Assembly: GCA_900554465.1 (NCBI GenBank)
Contig: USHF01000048.1
Coordinates: 1 to 9,038 of the forward strand
DNA: 9,038 nt
Direction of reading: 5' to 3'
Source: an uncultured Collinsella sp.
Lineage (GTDB): Bacteria > Actinomycetota > Coriobacteriia > Coriobacteriales > Coriobacteriaceae
Shown here: piece by piece, positions 1 through 7,260 of the stretch
How the letters are laid out: each line of letters starts with the position of its first letter
Position numbering within the stretch: position 1 is the stretch's first letter
The notes under the pieces: generated by a model
The model's input: only the letters and a program-made list of their open reading frames with translations
What the model was told of the DNA's origin: nothing
Databases searched by the model: none
Position numbers and translations under genes: made by a program

Positions 1-36
1 GAGTCGTCGGCAGCGTCAGATGTGTATAAGAGACAG
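1..36 (+). other. Sequencing adapter (Nextera read-1 / Tn5 mosaic end)
   Basis: Positions 4-36 match the 33-base Illumina Nextera read-1 adapter as I know it. Positions 18-36 are the 19-base Tn5 mosaic end AGATGTGTATAAGAGACAG. The three bases before it (GAG) could be the end of an i5 index, which is inference. This is library DNA left untrimmed at a contig end, not biology. Genomic sequence starts at 37, so the gene that runs into this edge is cut by the assembly and not by a natural event. Confidence 0.97.
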
Positions 37-1325
37 GTGATAGCCATACCCGGGATGACATCGATAACGGCCTCGCCCGGCTTAAAGGCATAGTCAAACA
101 CGTCGAGTGAAAGCTTCGGCAGCTTAACGGAGGCGCGCAGCTCATCGGCAAGGGCCGCAACCTCGGCCATCTCGGGTGCGATCTCGCCCACAAAGGTGCC
201 GTCCTGCGCCACCAGAGCACCGGCGGCATATACTCGATGCGGAGCCGTAGCAAACGTCAGGTCATTGAGCACCAGCAGGTCGGCACGCTTGCCCGGGGCA
301 ATCGCACCACGCAGCTCGTGCGGGTCGCGGCAGCCGTGATCCAGGCCAAACGCCTCGGCCGTGGAGAGGGACGCCATAGAGATAGCGACCACGGGGTCGA
401 TACCGGCCTCAATCGCCACGCGGCAGGCATTGTCGATCATGCCAGTCGCAAGCGCATCGGAAGGGGCGCGGTCGTCAGTCGCAAAGCAGCAGCGGCGGGC
501 GCGCGCGGGGTTCTCCAGCAGCATCGGCGACAGATTGGCCAGGTCATGGCTGCACGTGCCCTCGCGCAGCATCACGTACATGCCACGAGACAGTTTATCG
601 AGCGCCTCCTCGGGAATCGTCGACTCGTGATCGGCGATAATGCCCGCCGCGGCATAGGCATTAAGGTCCTTGCCGGCAACGAGCGGTGCATGGCCGTCGA
701 CCTGCTTGGACGGCGTCTGGTTGGCAGCATCGATGCGAGCACAGGTCTCGGGGTCGGCCATAAAGACGCCCGGCAGGTTCATCATTTCGCCCAGACCAAA
801 GACATCGCCCGGATGCTCGGCAAAAAACGCCTGCATGTCAGCGGCGGTAATCACAGCGCCCGCTTGCTCATCGGGCAGCGCGGGCACGCACGAGGGCATC
901 ATGTACTTGATGGAAATGGGCGCGCGGCGACCGTCCTCGATCATAAAGTGCAGGCCGTCCAGGCCCGCCACGTTGGCGATCTCGTGGCTGTCGGCAATGG
1001 CGGTGGTAGTACCGCGCGTCGCCGCCATGCGCGCATACTCGGCGGGGCGGATGTTCGAGGACTCAATGTGCAGATGTCCGTCGATAAAGCCGGGGGCGAG
1101 ATAGCGACCCTGGCAGTCGATAACCTCGGCAGCCTCATAGGTACCGGCGGCATCGTCGCGACCGTCGTAGAGCACGCCGACGATCACACCGTCCTTGACG
1201 GCAACGCTACCGGGCGCCACGCGCTGACCGTACACGTCGACAATCTGCGCATTGGTAAACAGCGTGTCGACGGGCACGCGACCCTCGGCGGCCTCGATCA
1301 CAGACCTCATGACCTCAACGGACAT
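37..1325 (-). CDS. ade: Adenine deaminase, 3' end missing at contig edge
   Basis: This enzyme hydrolyses adenine to hypoxanthine plus ammonia in cytoplasmic purine salvage. The frame is open from ATG at 1325 to the adapter, giving 429 complete codons of a family that is usually about 570-600 residues. Visible amidohydrolase signatures are PGFIDGHLHIESS (about 78-90, metal ligands H84 and H86), SHEIANVAG (113-121), MPSCVPA (143-149), GLGEMMNLPGV (177-187, E180), DGHAP (210-214, H212), the DHE at 232-234, and TDDRAPSDAL (283-292, catalytic-type D284). The start is supported by AGGAG at 1335-1331, five bases before ATG; an upstream ATG at 1329 hits a stop after four codons. An intrinsic terminator lies 20 bases upstream, suggesting attenuation. 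Two motifs depart from the forms I know: SHE for PHE, and DDRAP for DDRHP. The C-terminal third is absent only because the contig ends. The long plus-strand frame opposite is a GC-rich shadow. Confidence 0.95.
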
Positions 1326-1345
1326 ACATACTCCTTTAACTGTAG

Positions 1346-1381
1346 AAAAAAGCTGCGGAGCGGACAGACCTTCACCGCAGC
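1346..1381 (-). terminator. Intrinsic terminator in the ade leader (candidate attenuator)
   Basis: Read on the minus strand, GCTGCGG (1381-1375) pairs with CCGCAGC (1358-1352) and is followed directly by six T residues (1351-1346). The 16-base loop includes a further complementary GCGG/CCGC pair. The T-tract ends 20 bases before the ade ATG, so the only gene this terminator can control is ade. The nearest upstream gene on that strand, ileS, ends about 450 bases away and has its own hairpins. No ligand-binding domain was recognised upstream of it. Confidence 0.7.
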
Positions 1382-1393
1382 AAGACAATAGCC

Positions 1394-1421
1394 ATTGTAT
1401 GCCCAAACGATGGGTCGGGAA
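1394..1421 (-). promoter_or_regulatory. Weak candidate promoter for ade
   Basis: On the minus strand TACAAT (1399-1394) is a good -10 match. At 16 bases upstream is TTCCCG (1421-1416), a poor -35. Transcription would start near 1387, just before the leader terminator hairpin. That would leave almost no room for a sensor, so the true promoter may lie further upstream. Confidence 0.3.
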
Positions 1422-1496
1422 TACACCCCCTCCGCTTAACGGCACACGCCGCTTGGCGCAATGGGGGCAGGTTGCTTTGTACCAATGACAAGGAGT

Positions 1497-1537
1497 GTCC
1501 CAAAGTGCCGGCACAAAAGGAACGTCCCCAAGTGCCG
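1497..1537. repeat. Pair of 14-base direct repeats
   Basis: GTCCCAAAGTGCCG at 1497-1510 recurs as GTCCCCAAGTGCCG at 1524-1537, 13 of 14 identical. A shorter related GTCCCCAA occurs at 1627-1634. These look like dispersed intergenic repeat units of the REP kind. No transposase is nearby to confirm that. Confidence 0.5.
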
Positions 1538-1538
1538 C

Positions 1539-1600
1539 AGAGTGGATAATCTCCCACTTTGAACCCCCAAGCAGGCCAAAAACGGAAGATTATCCACTCT
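1539..1600. repeat. Perfect 14-base inverted repeat with 34-base loop
   Basis: AGAGTGGATAATCT at 1539-1552 is the exact reverse complement of AGATTATCCACTCT at 1587-1600. It starts two bases after the second direct repeat. There is no T-tract after either arm, so this is not a normal intrinsic terminator. It could be an intergenic palindromic repeat or a protein-binding site. Confidence 0.65.
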
Positions 1601-1610
1601 CATTCTGTGG

Positions 1611-1641
1611 GCACTCATTTAAGTCTGTCCCCAATGAGTGC
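1611..1641. repeat. 9-base inverted repeat
   Basis: GCACTCATT (1611-1619) pairs with AATGAGTGC (1633-1641) across a 13-base loop that contains the start of the GTCCCCAA motif. It follows the 14-base inverted repeat directly, making a run of palindromes. No function is evident. Confidence 0.45.
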
Positions 1642-1695
1642 ACCTAACTGCCACCTACAACAACGGAAGCGCCGATGTCTTGGCAACGACAGCGA

Positions 1696-1794
1696 AAACC
1701 CGCCAGAGCGAGCAAGGTGCCTTGAAACGAGGCGGCATTGATCTTTTGATCATGCCGCCGAAGTTGAAAGGCAGATTGCCGCTCTGGCGGGTTT
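1696..1794. repeat. 99-base imperfect palindromic element
   Basis: The outer arms AAACCCGCCAGAGCG (1696-1710) and CGCTCTGGCGGGTTT (1780-1794) are perfectly complementary over 15 bases. Immediately inside, GCAAGGTGCCTT (1712-1723) and AAGGCAGATTGC (1768-1779) pair at 10 of 12 positions. At the centre a second hairpin (1731-1759) pairs GGCGGCAT and GATC with their complements around a TTTT loop, with one bulged T. Almost the whole element can fold into one long hairpin on either strand. It lies downstream of ileS and could form a terminator-like or mRNA-stabilising structure, or be a small non-autonomous repeat. No target-site duplication was identified. Confidence 0.6.
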
Positions 1795-1807
1795 GCAGCG
1801 TCGAGCC

Positions 1808-1834
1808 GTTACGCGGTTTGGTAAAACCGCGTAA

Positions 1835-1835
<1 letters not shown>
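1808..1835 (-). other. 12-bp hairpin touching the ileS stop codon
   Basis: GTTACGCGGTTT (1808-1819) and AAACCGCGTAAC (1824-1835) pair perfectly around a four-base loop, and the last base of the stem is also the last base of the ileS TAG. The position is right for an ileS 3'-end structure. On the minus strand the stem is followed by GGCTCG rather than a T-tract, so it is not a canonical intrinsic terminator. Confidence 0.55.
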
Positions 1836-4636
<2,801 letters not shown>

Positions 4637-4680
4637 GGTACCCCTTTCATGTCGTGGGCGCGCACGCCCGTTGGGCACCA

Positions 4681-4717
4681 AAAAAAGCGCCCGTCCCTGC
4701 AAGCTGGGACGAAGCGC
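4681..4717 (-). terminator. Terminator of the ileS T-box
   Basis: On the minus strand GCGC-TT-CGTCCC (4717-4706) pairs with GGGACG-GGCGC (4697-4687), followed by six T residues (4686-4681). Its 5' arm overlaps the CCCAGCTT antiterminator arm, so the two structures exclude each other as in transcription-attenuating T-boxes. The ileS start codon is 45 bases downstream. Confidence 0.92.
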
Positions 4718-4980
4718 CACAAAACGGGCCGTGTGCCCGCAAAAGCTCTTCGCTTAACCACCCAGCTTAGATGCCCTCACCCGCATTACAGCGCGCTCGC
4801 ATCCGTTACTCGGCTGGCCTGTATCGACGACCATCTCGGCGATGTCTACTAAGACGTGCCTGTACGGCGCGTCCGTTGGGACCGCAGCTCCGGGGTGATT
4901 TTCATCGGTCGCATGCACGGGTTCTCAGCGCTCCCCGTTCTCTGTAGCACACGGACGGCCGACTACTCGTCCCCATCAAC
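4681..4980 (-). promoter_or_regulatory. T-box riboswitch of ileS (isoleucine specifier AUC)
   Basis: This minus-strand leader senses uncharged tRNA-Ile. Stem I begins at 4980: GGGG (4974-4971) pairs with CCCC (4895-4892), the loop-E-like ACGAGTA follows at 4970-4964, and AGAGA is at 4943-4939. ACGGG/CCCGT closes the distal loop (4938-4934 with 4921-4917). The specifier ATC is at 4899-4897, followed by A as is usual. Stem III pairs GATGC (4803-4799) with GCATC (4774-4770). The T-box core GGGTGGTTAAGCG (4763-4751) lies in the antiterminator: AAGCTGGG (4768-4761) pairs with CCCAGCTT (4708-4701), and GCGAAG (4753-4748) with CTTCGT (4714-4709). The competing terminator is at 4717-4681. The bulge reads TGGTTAA, where the usual form is TGGNACC. 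TGGT can still pair with the ACCA end of tRNA. Uncharged tRNA-Ile would favour read-through. Confidence 0.93.
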
Positions 4981-4993
4981 GCTTATGCGGAGT

Positions 4994-5022
4994 ATGCTAG
5001 CACGTTCCGCACCGGCGAAAAA
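4994..5022 (-). promoter_or_regulatory. Candidate promoter for ileS and its T-box
   Basis: On the minus strand TGCTAGCAT (5002-4994) gives an extended -10 (TG-N-TAGCAT). A weak -35, TTTTTC (5022-5017), lies 17 bases upstream. Transcription would begin near 4987, just before Stem I of the T-box, which is where the start is expected. The match to consensus is moderate; position is the main argument. Confidence 0.4.
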
Positions 5023-5123
5023 CCCTCAACACTGGTTTTATACGTTCGAAATTTCTTGCGGCCGTGGACCTTCTCTTGGAGCAAAATACCTGTAAGCACT
5101 TTATCGAACGAAAGAAGATTGCT

Positions 5124-6206
5124 ATGCGCACGATCGGAATGAGCGACTATACCGTTGGCGAAGACTGCTTTGACGAGCTGCACGGCGCGTTGGCCGAGTA
5201 CGGAGCAACCAAGGTCGCCATCATTGGTGGTAAACGAGCACTGGCCGCAGCACTTCCCGGTATCGAAGCTGCGCTGGCAGGTACCGACGTCGAGATTCTG
5301 GAGACGCGCGTCTACGGCACCAACAGTACGCGCGCAAATATCGCCAAGGTCGTAAACTCCCCTGCCTGCCAGGAAGCTGACGTGCTTATCGCATGCGGCG
5401 GCGGCAAGGCGCTCGACACCGTGAAGACCGCAGCTATCGAGCTCAAGAAGATTGTCTTTACGGTACCGACGATCTGTTCCAACTGCTCCGCCGCGACCGC
5501 CATTGCCGTTGTCTACAACGACGACGGCTCGCTCGAGGGCTATTCGTACCCTAACCGACCTGCGCACATCTTCATCAACCCCAAGATCATCGCCGAGGCT
5601 CCGGCGGAGTACTTCTGGGCCGGCGTGGGTGATGCCCTGTCCAAGCAGCCCGAGGTCGAGTACGCCACGAGCGCCGGCAACCTGGAGCACACGGCAGGCC
5701 TTGGCCTAGCACTCGCCCACACCTGCTCCGAGCCGCTGTTTACCTTTGGCGTCCAGGGTCTTGAGGACGTGCGCCAGGACCAGTCGACCGATGCCGTCAA
5801 GCAGATCGCGCTCGACATCGTGGTCAACACGGGCTACGTCTCCAACCTGACCAACCAAAACGATTACTACTACAACTCGAGCGTGGCGCACGCGTTCTAC
5901 AACGCTTCCTGCAGCATTCCGCGCGAGGGCTCCTACCTGCACGGCGAGGTCGTAAGCCTGGGTGTGCTGGTACTGTTCGCCTATACGGGCGATACCGAGA
6001 ACCTTGAGCGCTACGCCGCCTTTAACAATCAGATGGGCCTGCCCGTGACGCTTGAGCAGGTCGGGCTTTCCGAGGCTGATATCCCTGCCCTGTGCGAGTA
6101 CGCGCACGCCACCAACGAGTGGAAGCAGGGAAACCCCGAGCCCTTCACGGACGAAAAATTCGCCGCCGCCATCAAGGCCACCGACGCTTACGGCCACACG
6201 CTCTAG
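5124..6206 (+). CDS. Iron-type alcohol / glycerol dehydrogenase family protein
   Basis: This is a probable NAD(P)-dependent, metal-dependent oxidoreductase acting on a small hydroxylated substrate in the cytoplasm. From ATG at 5124 it has 360 residues, close to E. coli GldA (367). AAAGAAG six bases upstream supports this start; a GTG at 5064 would add 20 residues with no family resemblance. Visible are a Rossmann-like N-terminus, the cofactor motif CGGGKALDTVK (91-101), PTICSNCSA (115-123), and three metal-ligand positions: D170 in VGDALS, H256 in VAHAF and H273 in YLHGE. These match the Asp/His/His set of GldA. The third ligand is followed by GEVVSLG, as in the family. Substrate cannot be assigned: glycerol dehydrogenase and the HcxA (YbdH)-like hydroxycarboxylate dehydrogenases are both plausible. 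It is divergent from ileS and appears monocistronic, with tandem terminators after it. Confidence 0.88.
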   Translation: MRTIGMSDYTVGEDCFDELHGALAEYGATKVAIIGGKRALAAALPGIEAALAGTDVEILETRVYGTNSTRANIAKVVNSPACQEADVLIACGGGKALDTVKTAAIELKKIVFTVPTICSNCSAATAIAVVYNDDGSLEGYSYPNRPAHIFINPKIIAEAPAEYFWAGVGDALSKQPEVEYATSAGNLEHTAGLGLALAHTCSEPLFTFGVQGLEDVRQDQSTDAVKQIALDIVVNTGYVSNLTNQNDYYYNSSVAHAFYNASCSIPREGSYLHGEVVSLGVLVLFAYTGDTENLERYAAFNNQMGLPVTLEQVGLSEADIPALCEYAHATNEWKQGNPEPFTDEKFAAAIKATDAYGHTL

Positions 6207-6215
6207 GACTGACCC

Positions 6216-6258
6216 AAAACCACCACAAATGGGACGGGCACCTTTCTGGTGGTTTTTT
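6216..6258 (+). terminator. Intrinsic terminator after the dehydrogenase gene
   Basis: AAAACCACCA (6216-6225) pairs with TGGTGGTTTT (6247-6256) over ten bases, and the T-run continues to 6258. It begins 10 bases after the stop codon. The A-rich 5' arm also allows some function in the opposite direction. Confidence 0.85.
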
Positions 6259-6277
6259 ATTGATCCAGCATTCAGTT

Positions 6278-6325
6278 CGTACTCGAACCCGATTCTTTAC
6301 GAGAAAGGGTTCGGGTACGTTTTTT
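6278..6325 (+). terminator. Second, strong intrinsic terminator
   Basis: CGTACTCGAACCC (6278-6290) pairs with GGGTTCGGGTACG (6307-6319) with 12 Watson-Crick pairs and one G-T pair. The inner loop can extend the stem (CTTT with AAAG), and six T residues follow (6320-6325). It lies 20 bases after the first terminator. It insulates the dehydrogenase transcript from the downstream region, and is the last feature that looks clearly native to the chromosome. Confidence 0.85.
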
Positions 6326-6357
6326 GTTTATCGGAGGTTTTGCGTTTGCGGCAGCAA

Positions 6358-6380
6358 CAAACACCCCAGTGGGGTGTTTG
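6358..6380. repeat. Perfect 10-bp hairpin with three-base loop
   Basis: CAAACACCCC (6358-6367) and GGGGTGTTTG (6371-6380) pair perfectly around AGT. It has no real T-tract on the plus strand. On the minus strand it is followed by a weak TTGTTG. It could be a recombinase-related site, a minus-strand terminator of low strength, or a remnant. Confidence 0.5.
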
Positions 6381-6463
6381 AGCAACAGAACGGTCCGCGT
6401 TAGCAGATGGAGGAGCTTCGCCCCGACAAGTTCTACGGAAGGACTACACGGTAAACAGGAACG

Positions 6464-6509
6464 AGCAAAGGCAGGGTATCATCGTGGCGGTGGTCTCCTG
6501 CCTTTTGCT
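6464..6509 (+). other. Stem-loop upstream of the darT promoter
   Basis: AGCAAAGGCAGG (6464-6475) pairs with CCTGCCTTTTGCT (6497-6509) with one bulged base, around a 21-base loop. Further flanking AAACA/TGTTT can also pair, across an internal loop. A mixed T-rich tail makes it a possible weak terminator protecting the darT promoter from read-through. A recombination-site arm is another possibility. Confidence 0.4.
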
Positions 6510-6550
6510 TGTTTGGGAATTTCGCCTTGTTAGAAAATTTCTAGTCTATG

Positions 6551-6579
6551 TTGAAAAGCTTTTCCTTTTATGATATAAT
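6551..6579 (+). promoter_or_regulatory. Near-consensus promoter of the darTG operon
   Basis: TTGAAA (6551-6556), a 17-base spacer and TATAAT (6574-6579) form an almost ideal housekeeping promoter. TG at 6571-6572 adds an extended -10. Transcription would start near 6586, leaving a leader of about 40 bases before the darT start. A 12-base palindrome covers the end of the -35 and the start of the spacer. Confidence 0.9.
6553..6564. promoter_or_regulatory. Palindrome GAAAAGCTTTTC within the darT promoter (candidate operator)
   Basis: This perfect 12-base palindrome overlaps the last four bases of the -35 box and the first half of the spacer. A dimeric repressor bound here would block the promoter, as in many self-regulated toxin-antitoxin operons. 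An AT-rich palindrome this short can also arise by chance. No repressor domain is evident in either protein. Confidence 0.35.
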
Positions 6580-6627
6580 CAATATGGGTAAATATATCGT
6601 GATTTGATGATGTGCGGAGGTGAAATC

Positions 6628-7239
6628 ATGGCTACTGCGCCAAGCATGGGAAAACTAATCTATCATATAACATCTATAGATAATCTTCCTTCGATTTTAA
6701 AGTTTGGTCTGCTCTCTCGAAAATGCATATTACAAAACCACGACATACACTTTACTGATATTGCCGATCCAGAAATCTTAAGTAAACGTGAGCGATATAA
6801 GGAAGCTCTTTCACAATATGTCTTATTTCATTTTTTTGCAAAAAATCCATTTGATGGTGCAGTGTGCGAAAAGTATGGATCAGAAAATATGGCAATCATC
6901 GCTGTTTGGAGAAGTATTTGTGAACATAATAATTATCAAATAATTCCATCACATCCATTGGATAGTGATGCTCCAGATCTTTATTCTTATGGAGAAGGTT
7001 TCAAGAAGGTTCGATGGAATATATTAGACGATAGAGAGCATCGCGATTATAAAAATGCAGAGATCCGGAAAGCATGTATGGCAGAATGTGTTGTGAAGGG
7101 ATGTGTTCCGGTATCAGATTTTGCATATATTTATGTTTATAGTGAAAGGGCAAAAGAAAAGATTTTAAAAATGGAAAATGCCGTAGCTATTAAGGATAGG
7201 ATACAGGTTATGCCTAGTATGTTTCCCATAAGTCGATAA
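6628..7239 (+). CDS. darT: DarT-like DNA ADP-ribosyltransferase toxin
   Basis: DarT enzymes use NAD+ to ADP-ribosylate bases in single-stranded DNA, blocking replication; DarTG systems act as toxin-antitoxin modules and phage defence. The 203-residue length suits the family. The N-terminal IYHITSIDNLPSILKFGLLS (11-30, H13) is the DarT/DUF4433 signature. R54/R56 lie where the family has its NAD-binding arginine, YVLFHFFAKNP (64-74) is the next core segment, and E153 in MAECVV sits where the catalytic glutamate (E160 of the Thermus protein) is expected. The ATG at 6628 follows GGAGGTG with good spacing; the TTG at 6604 lies upstream of that site and is less likely. It is first in a two-gene operon, 21 bases before the macrodomain gene, which is the standard darT-darG order. 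It is AT-rich compared with the flanking chromosome, which suggests transfer. DarT1 versus DarT2 cannot be decided by eye. Confidence 0.9.
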   Translation: MATAPSMGKLIYHITSIDNLPSILKFGLLSRKCILQNHDIHFTDIADPEILSKRERYKEALSQYVLFHFFAKNPFDGAVCEKYGSENMAIIAVWRSICEHNNYQIIPSHPLDSDAPDLYSYGEGFKKVRWNILDDREHRDYKNAEIRKACMAECVVKGCVPVSDFAYIYVYSERAKEKILKMENAVAIKDRIQVMPSMFPISR

Positions 7240-7260
7240 TTAAATTGGGAGGTGATTCAA

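Larger units (their letters stand above)
1326..1834. other. Intergenic region between ade and ileS
   Basis: No convincing gene is seen in these 509 bases; the short open frames lack ribosome binding sites and recognisable sequence. The ade-proximal part (1326 to about 1400) holds the ade ribosome binding site, a leader terminator and a weak promoter candidate. The middle (about 1497-1641) holds short direct and inverted repeats built around a GTCCC-type motif. The ileS-proximal part (1696-1835) holds a 99-base palindromic element and a 28-base hairpin. No tRNA or known riboswitch was recognised. Confidence 0.7.
6326..6550. other. Non-coding junction stretch before the toxin-antitoxin operon
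   Basis: This stretch joins the GC-rich chromosome to the AT-rich operon. It holds two hairpins (6358-6380 and 6464-6509) and no gene I can support. A plus-strand frame through 6397-6570 is open and would encode a hydrophobic segment, but it has no plausible start codon or ribosome binding site. If a mobile element ends on this side of the operon, its attachment site probably lies here. No duplicate of it can be looked for, because the far end is outside the window. Confidence 0.5.

Noticed and set aside
1..36. Genuine Tn5/IS50 mosaic end in the genome
   Set aside because: The mosaic end is preceded by the remaining 14 bases of the synthetic Nextera read-1 adapter and sits exactly at the contig end.
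237..1391. 384-codon open frame on the plus strand opposite ade
   Set aside because: It is antisense to the adenine deaminase frame, which carries all the family motifs; the antisense translation is unlike any family I recognise.
4637..4720. N-terminal extension of IleRS from an ATG at 4720
   Set aside because: The extra 28 codons run through the T-box terminator. The GTG at 4636 has a good ribosome binding site and aligns with known IleRS N-termini.
5064..5123. GTG start 20 codons upstream for the dehydrogenase
   Set aside because: The ATG at 5124 has an AAAGAAG site at proper spacing and gives the normal family length; the extra residues show no homology.
6397..6573. Possible small membrane protein or recombinase remnant before darT
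   Set aside because: One frame gives a hydrophobic stretch and another a KAGYHRGG-like string resembling recombinases, but neither has a credible start codon and ribosome binding site, and the resemblance is too short.
6326..6600. CRISPR array or tRNA gene as integration target
   Set aside because: No regularly spaced repeats are present, and no cloverleaf or TTCGAATC-type T-arm with CCA-end geometry could be found.
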